Below are positions 47,472 to 58,038 of a stretch of 64,000 nt of DNA, piece by piece (the first letter of the stretch is position 1; every line of letters begins with the position of its first letter). Below the pieces are notes generated by a model. The model searched no databases, had not been told where the DNA came from, and was given only the letters and a program-made list of their open reading frames with translations. The translations under genes were made by a program, and so were the position numbers. Source of the stretch: Pararobbsia alpina (lineage in GTDB: Bacteria > Pseudomonadota > Gammaproteobacteria > Burkholderiales > Burkholderiaceae); the NCBI RefSeq assembly GCF_902859895.1, contig NZ_CADIKM010000008.1, forward strand, positions 62,001-126,000, given 5' to 3'.

Positions 47472-48391
47472 TGAATGCAACACTCGACCTGGCCGCGGTC
47501 AGGCACTATCTACTGGACCTGCAAGCGCGTATCACCGACACCCTGGGCGCAATCGACGGCGCCCCGTTCTCGACCGATGCGTGGGAGAAACTTCCGACCG
47601 ATCCGCTGCGCGGCAATGGCCGGACGCGGATGATCGAAGGCGGATCGGTGTTTGAACGCGGCGGCGTCGGCTTCTCGCATGTGCTCGGGGATAGCCTGCC
47701 GCCTTCCGCGTCGGCCCGGCGTCCGGAACTCGCGGGGCGGAGTTTCGAGGCGCTCGGCGTGTCACTCGTCATGCATCCGCTGAATCCGTACTGCCCGACG
47801 GTTCATATGAACGTGCGCGTATTCGTTGCGCATCATCCGACCGATGCGCCAGTGTTCTGGTTTGGCGGCGGCATGGATCTGACGCCATACTACGGATTCG
47901 AGGACGATGCACGGCACTTTCATGCGAGCTGCCGAGATGCGCTCGCGCCGTTCGGCGAGGATCTGCATCCGCGGTTCAAGAAGTGGTGCGACGAGTATTT
48001 TTATCTGAAGCACCGCAGCGAGCCGCGCGGTGTCGGCGGCATCTTCTACGACGACTTCCACGAGCTGGGGTTCGAGCAGGGGTTTGCGATGATGCGCAGC
48101 GTCGGCGACGCGTTCCTGACGGCTTACCAGCCGATCGTCGAACGCCGGCGTTCGCACCCGTATGGCGAACGCGAGCGTGCGTTCCAGTGTTACCGTCGCG
48201 GGCGTTATGTGGAATTCAATCTGGTGTTCGATCGTGGCACGCTGTTCGGCCTGCAAAGCGGTGGCCGGACCGAATCGATCCTGATGTCGATGCCGCCCGT
48301 CGCGCATTGGCGCTATGACTGGAAGCCCGAACCCGGATCGGAAGAGCAGCGCTTGTACAGCGACTTCCTGATCCGGCGCGCGTGGGTTTGA
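47471..48391 (+). CDS. hemF: Oxygen-dependent coproporphyrinogen III oxidase
   Basis: A 306-aa enzyme of heme synthesis, converting coproporphyrinogen III to protoporphyrinogen IX with O2. Signature stretches are [46 protein letters not shown] and [13 protein letters not shown]. The length is normal. ATG 47471 overlaps the stop of a small upstream frame. nadD follows after 110 bp. Confidence 0.97.
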   Translation: MNATLDLAAVRHYLLDLQARITDTLGAIDGAPFSTDAWEKLPTDPLRGNGRTRMIEGGSVFERGGVGFSHVLGDSLPPSASARRPELAGRSFEALGVSLVMHPLNPYCPTVHMNVRVFVAHHPTDAPVFWFGGGMDLTPYYGFEDDARHFHASCRDALAPFGEDLHPRFKKWCDEYFYLKHRSEPRGVGGIFYDDFHELGFEQGFAMMRSVGDAFLTAYQPIVERRRSHPYGERERAFQCYRRGRYVEFNLVFDRGTLFGLQSGGRTESILMSMPPVAHWRYDWKPEPGSEEQRLYSDFLIRRAWV

Positions 48392-48501
48392 TCGATCTGA
48401 AAGGTCTTGCGGGAGACGTGAGAAGATGCGGCAAGCGAACAAAGGGGAAGGGCGGCTGATGCAGGCCGTTTGGGCGTGCGTCACGGCAAATTGGTTCGCG
48501 C

Positions 48502-49170
48502 ATGAATGAACGGCACCGCATCGGCATTCTGGGCGGTACGTTCGATCCGATTCACAATGGGCATCTCGCACTGGCAAGCCGCCTGGCGGGTTTGCTCTGC
48601 CTGCATGAGCTCGTGCTGATGCCGGCCGGCCAGCCATACCAGAAGGCCGGCGTAACGAGTGCCGAACATCGGGTCGCGATGACGCGGCTCGCGGCGGAAC
48701 AGCTGACGTTGCCCGGCACGCAGGTCTGGGTCGCGACGGACGAAATCGAGAAAGACGGCCCGACCTATACCATCGACACGCTCGCCGCGTGGCGCGAGCG
48801 GCTTGGGCCGGACGCGTCGCTGTCCTACCTGATCGGCGCCGATCAACTGGTCAGGCTCGATACGTGGCATGAGTGGCCGCGCCTGTTCGACTATGCGCAC
48901 ATCTGCGCCGAGTCGCGGCCGGGTTTCGAGGCGAACGTCGCCTCGCTCGCCCTGCAGGCGGAGATCGCGCAACGGCGGGCCGACAGCGCCATGATCGCGC
49001 GCTCCGCACAGGGTCATATATTGATCGACGAAGCACTGGCACTCGATATTTCGGCGACCGACATACGAGAACACCTGCGTGGCCCGCTGGCCGCACGGGA
49101 CCTTACTTCGGAGCATGTGCCAGCCAGTGTCTGGCACTATATCCGGCAACATCATCTCTATCAGTCGTAA
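48502..49170 (+). CDS. nadD: Nicotinate-nucleotide adenylyltransferase
   Basis: A 222-aa nucleotidyltransferase: [15 protein letters not shown] is the N-terminal HxGH-containing motif, and [12 protein letters not shown] is the variant of ISSTxIR. It forms deamido-NAD from nicotinate mononucleotide and ATP. It heads the run nadD-rsfS-rlmH-maf-rng, with only 3 bp to rsfS, indicating one operon. No clear Shine-Dalgarno. Confidence 0.96.
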   Translation: MNERHRIGILGGTFDPIHNGHLALASRLAGLLCLHELVLMPAGQPYQKAGVTSAEHRVAMTRLAAEQLTLPGTQVWVATDEIEKDGPTYTIDTLAAWRERLGPDASLSYLIGADQLVRLDTWHEWPRLFDYAHICAESRPGFEANVASLALQAEIAQRRADSAMIARSAQGHILIDEALALDISATDIREHLRGPLAARDLTSEHVPASVWHYIRQHHLYQS

Positions 49171-49173
49171 ACC

Positions 49174-49905
49174 ATGGATATCATCAAGTTGCAGCGCGTC
49201 ATTATCGACGGTCTCGAAGACGTCAAGGCGCAAGACATCAAAGTCTTCAATACGAGCCACCTGACCTCGCTGTTCGATCGCGTGATCGTCGCCAGCGGCA
49301 CCTCGAACCGCCAGACCAAGGCGCTTGCCTCGAGCGTGCGCGAAAGCGTCAAGGAGGCGGGCGGGCATGTCATCAGCGTCGAGGGCGAGGACGTCGGCGA
49401 ATGGGTGCTGGTCGACTGCGGCGATGCCGTGGTCCACATCATGCAACCCGCGCTGCGCCAGTACTACAACCTCGAGGAGATCTGGGGTGACAAGCCTGTC
49501 AAGGTCAAGCTGAGTACGCAATCGACCTTCGGCGGCGCCAGGGTGACGATCGACGAAGACGAAGACGAAGCAAGCTCCGCTCCCGCTCGCAAGGCCGCGG
49601 CGAGAAAGACCGCCGGCAAGAAGACGACCGCGACCAAGGCGGCGGGGACGAAGACAGCCCGGACCAAGTCGACCGGCGCGAAGACGGCGGGTGCCAAGAC
49701 GACAGTTTCTCGGACGACGGGTACCAAGTCGACGGGCACGAGCACCTACTCTGCGAAGACCCCTGCGCGCACCGGTACGAAGGCCGCGGCCGGGGTAGCC
49801 CCTGCGAAGAAGGCTCCGGCGCGCAAGAGTGCCGCGGGTGCCGCCGCGAAAACCGGGGCACCGCGCAAGACAGCTGCCCGCAAGACGCCGCGTTCGGCGG
49901 GCTGA
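49174..49905 (+). CDS. rsfS: Ribosome silencing factor RsfS with long histone-like tail
   Basis: A 243-aa protein, about twice the family length. Residues 1-118 are a complete RsfS domain ([42 protein letters not shown]), which binds uL14 on the 50S subunit and blocks subunit joining in starvation. After an acidic DEDEDE hinge, residues 132-243 consist almost only of Lys, Ala, Thr, Ser, Gly, Pro and Arg with repeating AKT/AGTKT/KTA units, like histone H1 or bacterial HctB tails. Its TGA overlaps the rlmH ATG (TGATG). Confidence 0.95.
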   Translation: MDIIKLQRVIIDGLEDVKAQDIKVFNTSHLTSLFDRVIVASGTSNRQTKALASSVRESVKEAGGHVISVEGEDVGEWVLVDCGDAVVHIMQPALRQYYNLEEIWGDKPVKVKLSTQSTFGGARVTIDEDEDEASSAPARKAAARKTAGKKTTATKAAGTKTARTKSTGAKTAGAKTTVSRTTGTKSTGTSTYSAKTPARTGTKAAAGVAPAKKAPARKSAAGAAAKTGAPRKTAARKTPRSAG

Positions 49906-50375
49906 TGAAGCTGTACGTGCTCGGCGTCGGGCACAAGATGCCTGACTGGATTGCGAGCGGATTTGCCGAGTATACGAAGCGTATGCCCCCCGAGCTGCGC
50001 ATCGAACTGATCGAAATCAAACCCGAGCTGCGCTCCGGCTCGCGCACCGCGGAAACCGTGATGGCGGTCGAACGCCAGCGCATCGAAGCAGCCTTGCCGA
50101 AGAAGGTGCGGCTTGTCGTGCTCGACGAGCATGGCAAGGACTGGACCACGATGCAGCTTGCGCAGGCCCTGCCGCGCTGGCAGCAGGACGGCCTCGATGT
50201 CGCGTTCGTGATCGGCGGCGCCGACGGTCTGGACCCGGCGCTCAAGAGCCGCGCCGACACCCTGCTGAGACTCTCGAGTCTCACCCTTCCGCATGGCATG
50301 GTCAGAGTGCTGCTTGCCGAGCAGCTCTATCGCGCCTGGTCCATCACACAGAACCATCCTTACCATCGCGCCTGA
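49905..50375 (+). CDS. rlmH: 23S rRNA pseudouridine-1915 N3-methyltransferase
   Basis: A 156-aa SPOUT-class methyltransferase: [41 protein letters not shown] (SAM-binding knot) and the C-terminal [19 protein letters not shown], all diagnostic. It modifies helix 69 of the large subunit at the intersubunit interface, the same interface affected by RsfS. Its start overlaps the rsfS stop. Confidence 0.98.
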   Translation: MKLYVLGVGHKMPDWIASGFAEYTKRMPPELRIELIEIKPELRSGSRTAETVMAVERQRIEAALPKKVRLVVLDEHGKDWTTMQLAQALPRWQQDGLDVAFVIGGADGLDPALKSRADTLLRLSSLTLPHGMVRVLLAEQLYRAWSITQNHPYHRA

Positions 50376-50393
50376 CGCGTCATCTACGCCCGC

Positions 50394-51020
50394 ATGCGAC
50401 CGACCTCCGATATCCCGTCGTCTCCCTTCGTCTACCTCGCTTCGCAAAGTCCGCGGCGGCGCGAACTGCTCGCGCAGATCGGCGTGCGTTATGAACTCCT
50501 GCTGCCCGACGATGCCGAGGCTGCCGAAGCACTTGAAGCCGAGCGGCCTGGCGAGGCGCCGCGCGACTATGTGATGCGCGTCTGCCAGGTCAAGGCCGAA
50601 GCGGCCGTGGCCCGGCTTGACGGCGGCAAGCTGATACGCGCGCCGATCCTGACGGCCGATACGACCGTCACCATCGACGGGGTGATCCTCGGCAAGCCCG
50701 TCGACGCCGGCCATGCGGCCGAGATGCTGGCACGGCTGGCCGGTCGCGAGCACGAGGTGCTGACTGCGATTGCCGTCGGCTCGGCGGCGGGCGTGCAATC
50801 GGATCTGTCTGTTTCGAAGGTACGTTTCGCGGCGATGAGCGTCGCGCAAATCGACGCGTACGTGGCGAGCGGCGAGCCATTTGGCAAGGCCGGTGCTTAT
50901 GGTATTCAGGGTCGGGCGGGTGGGTTTGTCGAGCGAATCGAAGGGTCCTATTCCGGTATCATGGGTCTACCGTTGTTCGAGACAGCGAGCCTTTTGAGAG
51001 CCGCGCACGTCGAATTCTGA
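50394..51020 (+). CDS. maf: Maf-family nucleoside triphosphate pyrophosphatase (dTTP/UTP type)
   Basis: A 208-aa protein: [15 protein letters not shown] (P-loop-like Maf start), ADTTVTIDG with the catalytic Asp, and [19 protein letters not shown] followed by [11 protein letters not shown], which resembles the YhdE (dTTP/UTP) rather than the YceF (m7GTP) subgroup. It removes non-canonical or excess nucleotides. It lies 18 bp after rlmH and 28 bp before rng in one operon. Confidence 0.94.
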   Translation: MRPTSDIPSSPFVYLASQSPRRRELLAQIGVRYELLLPDDAEAAEALEAERPGEAPRDYVMRVCQVKAEAAVARLDGGKLIRAPILTADTTVTIDGVILGKPVDAGHAAEMLARLAGREHEVLTAIAVGSAAGVQSDLSVSKVRFAAMSVAQIDAYVASGEPFGKAGAYGIQGRAGGFVERIEGSYSGIMGLPLFETASLLRAAHVEF

Positions 51021-51048
51021 ATAGCGATTCCAGGGCCAAAATGAAAAC

Positions 51049-52515
51049 ATGAACGAAGACATCCTGATAAATATTACGCCGCAGGAGACGCGGGTGGGAC
51101 TCGTTCAACAGGGGGCCGTGCAGGAACTGCATGTCGAGCGCACCCTGTCGCGCGGACGCGTGGGGAATGTCTATCTCGGCAAGGTCGTGCGCGTGCTGCC
51201 GGGCATGCAATCCGCATTTATCGACATCGGCCTGGAGCGAGCCGCCTTTCTGCACGTTGCCGATATCTGGCATCCGCGCGTGCCGGGCGAATCGCACAAT
51301 GCCAATCTGCAAGCGATCGAGAAGACCGTGTTCGACGGGCAAACCCTGATGGTGCAGGTCATCAAGGACCCGATCGGCACCAAGGGCGCGCGCCTGTCGA
51401 CCCAGATCAGCATCGCGGGACGCACCCTCGTGTATTTGCCGCAGGAGCCTCATATCGGGATTTCGCAAAAGATCGAAAGCGAAGCCGAACGCGAGGCCGT
51501 GCGTGCGCGCCTGACGGCCGTATTGCCGCTCGACGAGAAGGGCGGCTACATCGTGCGGACCATCGCCGAGGATTCGACGAGCGAGGAGTTGGCCAACGAC
51601 GTCGCCTATTTGCGCACGACGTGGATGACGATCCAGGGCCAGGCCTTGCGCGTGCCGGCGCCGAGCCTGCTCTATGAAGATCTGAATCTGGCCCAGCGCG
51701 TGCTGCGTGATTTCGTGAGCGATGAGACGAGCAAAGTGCTGGTCGATTCGCGCGAGACTTATCAGAAGCTGGTCGAGTTCGCCACGCAGTTCACGCCGGC
51801 GGTCGTGCCCAAGCTCAACCACTATGTGGGCGAGCGGCCGCTATTCGATCTGTTCAACATCGAGACCGAGATCGAGCGCGCGTTGTCACGGCGCGTCGAT
51901 TTGAAGTCGGGCGGCTATCTGATGATCGACCAGACCGAGGCGATGACGACGATCGATGTGAACACCGGGGGCTATGTCGGTGCGCGCAATTTCGACGATA
52001 CGATTTTCAAGACCAATCTCGAGGCTGCGCATACGATCGCCCGTCAATTGCGGCTGCGCAATCTGGGTGGAATCATCATTATTGATTTCATCGATATGGA
52101 GAACGCCGAGCATCGCGACCAGGTGTTGAGCGAACTCAGGAAGGCGCTCTCGCGCGACCGCACGCGCGTGACGGTGAACGGATTCTCACAGCTGGGCCTG
52201 GTCGAGATGACACGCAAGCGCACGCGTGAGTCGCTGGCCCATGTGCTGTGCGAGCCTTGTCCGATCTGCTTGGGGAAGGGGCAGGTCAAGACCCCGCGTA
52301 CGGTTTGTTATGACGTGCTGCGCGAGATTTTGCGCGAGTCACGGCAGTTCAACCCGAGGGAGTTCCGCGTGGTTGCATCGCAGACTGTGATCGACCTGTT
52401 CCTCGAGGAAGAGTCGCAGCATCTCGCGATGCTTTGCGATTTCATCGGGAAGCCGGTGTCGTTGCAGGTGGAGAATAATTTGAGTCAGGAGCAATACGAT
52501 ATTGTTTTGATGTAG
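51049..52515 (+). CDS. rng: Ribonuclease G
   Basis: A 488-aa endoribonuclease. The S1 domain near residues 35-125 contains GNVYLGKVVRVLPGMQSAF. The catalytic domain has MTTIDVNTGGYVG and IIIIDFIDM with the metal-binding aspartates. A zinc-link CEPCPICLGKG follows. The length and absence of a long C-terminal scaffold fit RNase G, not RNase E. It matures 16S rRNA 5' ends and degrades some mRNAs. Two ATGs stand close together; 51049 gives MNEDILINITP. Confidence 0.96.
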   Translation: MNEDILINITPQETRVGLVQQGAVQELHVERTLSRGRVGNVYLGKVVRVLPGMQSAFIDIGLERAAFLHVADIWHPRVPGESHNANLQAIEKTVFDGQTLMVQVIKDPIGTKGARLSTQISIAGRTLVYLPQEPHIGISQKIESEAEREAVRARLTAVLPLDEKGGYIVRTIAEDSTSEELANDVAYLRTTWMTIQGQALRVPAPSLLYEDLNLAQRVLRDFVSDETSKVLVDSRETYQKLVEFATQFTPAVVPKLNHYVGERPLFDLFNIETEIERALSRRVDLKSGGYLMIDQTEAMTTIDVNTGGYVGARNFDDTIFKTNLEAAHTIARQLRLRNLGGIIIIDFIDMENAEHRDQVLSELRKALSRDRTRVTVNGFSQLGLVEMTRKRTRESLAHVLCEPCPICLGKGQVKTPRTVCYDVLREILRESRQFNPREFRVVASQTVIDLFLEEESQHLAMLCDFIGKPVSLQVENNLSQEQYDIVLM

Positions 52516-52616
52516 CCCCGCGTGCACGCACGAGCCGGCCCCGTCGCCTGATCTCCTGTAGTATCTGAGGCATCTACCCGTGCCCGATGGCACTAGATGC
52601 CGCCACTGGAGGAAAG

Positions 52617-52913
52617 ATGACAGCGCACACGCTCACCTTTCTGTTGCTAGCCGCCGTTGCATCGAAGGCGGTGTATGCAGGCTCCATCGAGGACAATCTG
52701 AACCGCAGTACGACAGTGGCACGTCCCAGTTCGGTTGATGCAGACTGTCGCCAGTGGACTGCGGCCCCGATCCAGTTCGGGGCCGGTAAAACTTCCGTCG
52801 ATTTAGGTCGATTGGCACTGGAGATGGCCGCCAACGCAGCGGCGGCGCGGTCAGGGGTGTATCACACGGCGCCCCGTTCCCATTTGTGCGACCGCAGTGC
52901 TTTCGCGAACTAG
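52617..52913 (+). CDS. Small secreted hypothetical protein
   Basis: 98 aa with a clear signal peptide (LTFLLLAAVASKAVYA, cleavage likely after AYA-like VYA). The mature part is about 75 aa with two cysteines, DCRQW and LCDRS, which could form one disulfide in the periplasm. ATG 52617 has GGAGG 3-7 nt upstream in the run ACTGGAGGAAAG. No family recognised. It stands alone between rng and the convergent modC. Confidence 0.7.
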   Translation: MTAHTLTFLLLAAVASKAVYAGSIEDNLNRSTTVARPSSVDADCRQWTAAPIQFGAGKTSVDLGRLALEMAANAAAARSGVYHTAPRSHLCDRSAFAN

Positions 52914-53068
52914 CCGTCAGACTTCAACAGGCGAGACTTAAATATGCGGTGCGGCGGTCGTGTATGTCGTGCACCTCTGTCACTCGATCGTCGAGCCTCC
53001 AGCCGTTTGTGAACGCCCTAGCCGTCGTCGACGGTTGGACAAAAAGACCGAGCTTCTCGCTGTCGGTT

Positions 53069-54232
53069 CTAGGTCAAAAGCGAGACAGCTTTGACCTGAG
53101 CCCAAACCCGCATGCCAACGGCGAGGCCGAGGCGATCGCTCGAAAAACGCGTGATGCGCGACAGGAGCGGGGTGCCTTCCACGTCGAGCCTCACCATCAC
53201 ATGCGACGGCGCGTGCGCTTCGGCAATACCGACTACCGTGGCAGGCAACACATTGAGAATGCTTCCGAGCGCTGGGGCCTGCGGCGTCAGACTGACATCG
53301 CGCGCCTTGACGACGACTCGAATGGTGTCGCCCAGCCGCATCGAGGAATGAACGACTCTCATCGTCACGGGTGTCCCTGGGAGCGCCAGTGTGAGGAGCT
53401 CGTAGGTGGACTCGTAGCCGATGACAACACCGGGCATGACGACGGACGCATCGTCTGCCCTGGCGACAGCGAGATCGAGCCGCGCGAGCATGTCGGAGAT
53501 CAAACCGCTCGCCACGGTGCGGCCATTGTCCAGAAGAACCAGATAGTCGGCGAGCCGGGCTACTTCCTCGGGCGCATGGCTGACGTAGATCACCGGAATG
53601 TCGAGCTCATCATGCAGACGCGCAAGATAAGGCAGGATTTCTTCCTTGCGCTGCCGATCCAGCGATGCCAAGGGTTCATCCAGCAGCAGAAGGCGCGGAC
53701 TGGTCAACAAGGCGCGTGCAATGGCCACTCTTTGCCGTTCACCACCGGAGAGGCCGCTTGGCATGCGTCGCAGCAGGTGCTCGATACCCAGAAGCTGAGC
53801 CGCTTGGTCGAAGACCACGCGCTGTTCGGAGCGCGCCACGCGCTTCAGTCCGAAACGAAGATTTCCTTCGACCGTGAGATGCGGAAATAAGCTCGCTTCC
53901 TGAAACACATAGCCGAGCGGTCGACAGTGTGTGGGTAGACAGAGTCGATTCGCCGTGTCGAGCCAGACATCCGCGCCGATAGACAGACGCCCGCTCACCG
54001 GCGTGACCAGCCCGGCGAGGCAGCGCAGCAGCGTCGTCTTGCCGGATCCGGATTGACCGAAGATTGCCGTCACGCCACGGTCCGGAAGGTCAAGATCGAC
54101 GTCGAGCGTGAAGCCGGAATGTTCGACAAGAAAGCGCGCATGAATGCCGCCGGAAGTCGTCCGTGTCTCGCTTGACGGAGTACGGCTCATCAGGGGAGGC
54201 TTAGGCTCGGGCAGAGCGGATAGATCATGCAT
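53069..54232 (-). CDS. modC: Molybdate ABC transporter ATP-binding protein
   Basis: A 387-aa ATPase. Walker A is GQSGSGKTT, signature [14 protein letters not shown], Walker [13 protein letters not shown], and the H-loop VSHAPEE. The C-terminal 130 residues contain the TOBE/Mop-like molybdate-binding domain (STYELLTL to SLLT). ATG 54232 overlaps the modB stop by 8 nt; ATG 54190 (MSRTPSSE) is the alternative. It energises molybdate import through ModB. Confidence 0.93.
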   Translation of the reverse strand: MHDLSALPEPKPPLMSRTPSSETRTTSGGIHARFLVEHSGFTLDVDLDLPDRGVTAIFGQSGSGKTTLLRCLAGLVTPVSGRLSIGADVWLDTANRLCLPTHCRPLGYVFQEASLFPHLTVEGNLRFGLKRVARSEQRVVFDQAAQLLGIEHLLRRMPSGLSGGERQRVAIARALLTSPRLLLLDEPLASLDRQRKEEILPYLARLHDELDIPVIYVSHAPEEVARLADYLVLLDNGRTVASGLISDMLARLDLAVARADDASVVMPGVVIGYESTYELLTLALPGTPVTMRVVHSSMRLGDTIRVVVKARDVSLTPQAPALGSILNVLPATVVGIAEAHAPSHVMVRLDVEGTPLLSRITRFSSDRLGLAVGMRVWAQVKAVSLLT

Positions 54233-54905
54233 AGGTCTTCGGTGTCCGCCCGCGTGAATAGAGAAGCAGAAGGACTGTGAACGAAAACACCACCATTCCG
54301 CCCGCCAGCCAATGTGCCTGTGCATACTCCATTGCTTCGACATGATCGTAGATCTGCACCGAAACCACCCGGGTCTTGCCCGGGATATTTCCGCCGATCA
54401 TCAACACCACGCCGAACTCACCGACCGTATGAGCGAAACCCAAAATGGCGGCTGTTGCGAACCCGGGCCTTGCCAGGGGCAACACCACTGAGAAGAATCG
54501 ATCCCATGGGCCGGCGCGCAGTGTCGCGGCCACTTCGAGCGGCCGGTCGCCGATGGCCTCGAACGCATTCTGCAAGGGCTGGACGACAAACGGCATCGAG
54601 TAGATGACGGATCCGACCACAAGGCCGGCAAACGTGAAAGGCAGGGTGCCCCACCCCAAACCGTGGGTGAGACGTCCAACCCAGCCGTGAGGCCCCATTG
54701 CGACAAGCAGATAAAAGCCGATGACTGTCGGCGGCAGTACTAGCGGCAACGCGACAAGTGCACCCACGAAGCTCTTGAGTCGAGAGTGCGTGCGCGCAAG
54801 CCACCAGCTTATCGGCGTGCCGATCAAAATCAGTAGCACGGTCACCAGGCTCGCGAGCTCGAGCGTCAGCCATATGGCCTGCATGTCGTCGTTGGTGGGC
54901 AGCAT
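54225..54905 (-). CDS. modB: Molybdate ABC transporter permease
   Basis: A 226-aa inner-membrane permease with five or six helices. The EAA loop [17 protein letters not shown], followed by [24 protein letters not shown], and the stretch [19 protein letters not shown] are typical of ModB. It lies 9 bp downstream of modA and overlaps modC, so modABC is one operon. Confidence 0.94.
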   Translation of the reverse strand: MLPTNDDMQAIWLTLELASLVTVLLILIGTPISWWLARTHSRLKSFVGALVALPLVLPPTVIGFYLLVAMGPHGWVGRLTHGLGWGTLPFTFAGLVVGSVIYSMPFVVQPLQNAFEAIGDRPLEVAATLRAGPWDRFFSVVLPLARPGFATAAILGFAHTVGEFGVVLMIGGNIPGKTRVVSVQIYDHVEAMEYAQAHWLAGGMVVFSFTVLLLLYSRGRTPKTYA

Positions 54906-54914
54906 GAGGGCAGC

Positions 54915-55706
<792 letters not shown>

Positions 55707-55900
55707 CTATTGGATTCGCGGCTCAAACAGGGAAAACAAAAATGCGACACCAGCGCAGTCCGATCGATCGTGCCGTCCTATCCTCGAAAATCGTCTGAAC
55801 GGCATCAACGATTCCACTTCTGAAAGCCCCACTGCGAAAGATGCAGGCACGCGAGCTGAAGTTCCTAGTCTGCGGGCGATGGCTGGCGAACAAGTCGAGG

Positions 55901-55923
55901 GTAATATACTTACAGATATAACG
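55901..55923 (-). promoter_or_regulatory. ModE-like operator upstream of modABC
   Basis: On the minus strand CGTTATAT, 7 nt, TATATTAC resembles the ModE box (CGTTATAT-N7-TAnATAACG type) that represses mod operons when molybdate is plentiful. The second half is imperfect. It lies about 220 bp before modA. No modE gene is in this window. Confidence 0.5.
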
Positions 55924-55929
55924 GGAGAA

Positions 55930-56361
55930 TTGACGAAGAATTGCCACAGGAGAGTTCACTCATTGACGGCAAGAGACGTTCTCATGGCACGAGTTGTTCG
56001 ATACATCGGTGCAAGAGGGTGCGCTTGTGGCTGACGAGTGTGGCGCAGCGACCTTGAGTTTCGTTGAAGACGCGCCTTTGCTTTTCTCGGCGGCGGACAT
56101 CATGTCAGCTCGCGGTCACGTCAAACGACAGGTTCAGGCCTTGCGCGTGTATCACCCCGTGCCGAAGACAGAATCGGGGCAGCTTCGATGCAGGCCAACG
56201 ACAGGCGTACGCGTAGAATCCAGGAACCGGTGAAATGCCGGTCGCTGTTGGCCCAAATCGCTGTTTTCCACTGCCCGGCATGTGTCGGGGAGTCCTGATT
56301 CGGCGAACCGAACCCGCAGGCCTCAATGCCTCCGGTATAAAAGCCGCAAGCCATCTGTGAC
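55930..56361. other. Gene-free stretch before rarA with a hairpin-rich element
   Basis: No convincing gene. Small frames exist on both strands but are mutually overlapping and compositionally poor. Three strong hairpins lie in 56226-56312 and are treated separately. The rarA promoter is presumably here too. Confidence 0.5.
56226..56312. other. Structured element of three consecutive hairpins
   Basis: ACCGG-tgaaatg-CCGGT (56226-56242), CCCG-gcatgtgt-CGGG (56274-56289) and TTCGG-cgaa-CCGAA (56299-56312) follow each other within 87 bp, 50 bp before rarA. The first, preceded by GGAA, recalls the P3 region of cobalamin riboswitches, but the conserved CCCGCAACTGT core is missing, so no riboswitch is called. 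It may be an RNA regulator, a decayed riboswitch or a dispersed repeat. Confidence 0.4.
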
Positions 56362-57675
56362 ATGACCGACCTCTTTACTACCCAACCTCGCGCGCCGCTT
56401 GCCGAGCAGCTTCGCCCCGAATCGCTCGACGATGTCGTGGGGCAGTCTCATCTGCTTGGCCCGGGCAAGCCCCTTCGGCTCGCGCTCGACTCCAAAAAGT
56501 TGCACTCTTTCATACTTTGGGGACCGCCCGGCGTCGGCAAGACGACGATTGCGCGGCTTGCCGCGAAGGCGTTCGACCATGAATTCATCGCTGAGTCAGC
56601 CGTCGCCGCAGGCGTAAAGGAACTGAGGGAGGCCGCCACACGTGCCCAGCAGGTGCTTGACCACGATGGTCGTTCAACCGTCCTGTTCCTCGACGAAATA
56701 CATCGTCTCAACAAGAGCCAGCAGGACGCCTTGTTGCCCCACGTGGAGGTCGGGCGATTGACCCTCATTGGAGCCACGACGGAAAATCCCAGCTTCGAGG
56801 TCAACAGCGCTCTGCTGTCTCGTGCGCAGGTGTATGTACTCAAGCCGTTGTCCGACGGGGAGCTACGGCAGCTCTTCGTGCGAGCCCGCCCTCTGCTGGG
56901 CGACCTGGCGTTTGAGGAGCCCGCGCTCGAAGCTGTCGTCGGGTTTGCCGATGGTGATGGCCGAAGGTTCCTGAACCTCCTCGAGCAGCTCGCCAACGCT
57001 GCCGCAGCGGCCGGGGTAACGCGCGTCGACGGTAGCTTCGTCAGCTCCGCATCCGCCGCGACCACCCGGCGCTTCGACAAGGGTGGCGAGGAGTTCTACG
57101 ACCAGATTTCGGCGCTTATCAAGTCTGCCCGCGGCTCCGACCCGGATGCGGCGCTGTACTGGATGGCTCGAATGGTTGACGGAGGTGTCGACGTTCGTTA
57201 TCTCGCGCGCCGCATCATCGTACTGGCAAGCGAGGAGGTCGGTAACGCGGACCCAAGAGCGTTGGAGGTTGCCGTGAACGCGGCTGAGGCCTATGAGCGG
57301 CTCGGCTCACCCGAAGGCGAACTTGCACTGGCGCAAGCCCTTGTGTATGTCGCGGTCGCGCCGAAGTCGAATGCCGTCAGCGTGGCGTGGCATCAGGCAT
57401 TGTCATTCGTGCGCAGCGACCGCACACGTCCGGTGCCACTGCATCTGCGTAATGCGCCGACGCAGCTCATGAAGAAGCTCGGCTACAAGAAGGGCTATCG
57501 CTACGCGCATGACGAACCAGATGCGTACGCAGCGGGAGAGAACTACTTCCCGGAAGATATCCCTGAGCAGCGGTGGTATCAGCCAACGCCGAGGGGTCTT
57601 GAAACCAAGATCGGCGACAAGCTTGACCATTTGCGCGAACTCAACGAGCAGGCGCGCAAGGCGGAGAAGAGTTAG
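56362..57675 (+). CDS. rarA: Replication-associated recombination protein A (AAA+ ATPase)
   Basis: A 437-aa clamp-loader-like ATPase. LAEQLRPESLDDVVGQSHLL opens the family; Walker A is GPPGVGKTT, Walker B VLFLDEIHR, sensor 1 LIGATTENPSFE. The C-terminal tetramerisation domain has SDPDAALYWMARM and GYKYAHD-like YRYAHDEPDAY. It acts at stalled replication forks. Codon usage is slightly less GC-skewed than in the core genes, and it sits amid accessory genes. Confidence 0.95.
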   Translation: MTDLFTTQPRAPLAEQLRPESLDDVVGQSHLLGPGKPLRLALDSKKLHSFILWGPPGVGKTTIARLAAKAFDHEFIAESAVAAGVKELREAATRAQQVLDHDGRSTVLFLDEIHRLNKSQQDALLPHVEVGRLTLIGATTENPSFEVNSALLSRAQVYVLKPLSDGELRQLFVRARPLLGDLAFEEPALEAVVGFADGDGRRFLNLLEQLANAAAAAGVTRVDGSFVSSASAATTRRFDKGGEEFYDQISALIKSARGSDPDAALYWMARMVDGGVDVRYLARRIIVLASEEVGNADPRALEVAVNAAEAYERLGSPEGELALAQALVYVAVAPKSNAVSVAWHQALSFVRSDRTRPVPLHLRNAPTQLMKKLGYKKGYRYAHDEPDAYAAGENYFPEDIPEQRWYQPTPRGLETKIGDKLDHLRELNEQARKAEKS

Positions 57676-57691
57676 GGCACGCACTGTGCCC
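57675..57691 (+). terminator. Hairpin at the rarA stop
   Basis: GGGCAC-gcact-GTGCCC begins with the last base of the rarA stop codon. An A-rich, not T-rich, stretch follows. A weak terminator at most. Confidence 0.35.
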
Positions 57692-58038
57692 TGGAAAAAT
57701 CTCGGAGCAACGTCTTCTTCATCGGGTGTCTACCCGCTCGCGAGTTCTCAGCGTCGCACCGGATTCAATTGAGGCAATGCCATCTGCGCAACATGCGCGC
57801 CGTCTCCGCGCAGAGGGGTTCCTGCACGCGCACCTTTTCCAGTCGTCAGCGATGTCCAGATGGCAAGTCAGCCCTTCGCATGGGTTGCGATACGTTCGAG
57901 CGTTGGCTACGATCAAAAGTCAATTTTTCTGAAGGTGTGCGAAGTTCTGAAGCCCGCATCAATATGATTTGTGCAATTTTGTAGGATTCTTCCTCAACAT
58001 TGCGAATCCGAAACCGTACTTATATACTGCGTGATATA
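57692..58038. other. Gene-free stretch between rarA and the toxin-like gene
   Basis: About 350 bp that turns AT-rich in its last 100 bp. Near the end is a promoter-like region with TATACT and an inverted repeat. No protein-like frame was found. Confidence 0.5.
58021..58038 (+). promoter_or_regulatory. Possible operator/promoter of the toxin-antitoxin operon
   Basis: TATAT-ACTGCGTG-ATATA is an inverted repeat with an 8-nt spacer that contains TATACT, a good -10 hexamer. It touches the GTG at 58039. This geometry suits autorepression by an XRE antitoxin. Confidence 0.35.

Noticed and set aside
55994-56233. Plus-strand 79-codon frame upstream of rarA
   Set aside because: No Shine-Dalgarno, no family, and it runs into the hairpin-rich element; opposing frames look equally good.
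56215-56330. Cobalamin riboswitch
   Set aside because: GGAA-CCGGTGAAATGCCGG and CCACTG-like parts are suggestive, but the invariant CCCGCAACTGT string and closing P1 helix are not found, and the downstream gene is not B12-related. Kept only as an unexplained structured element.
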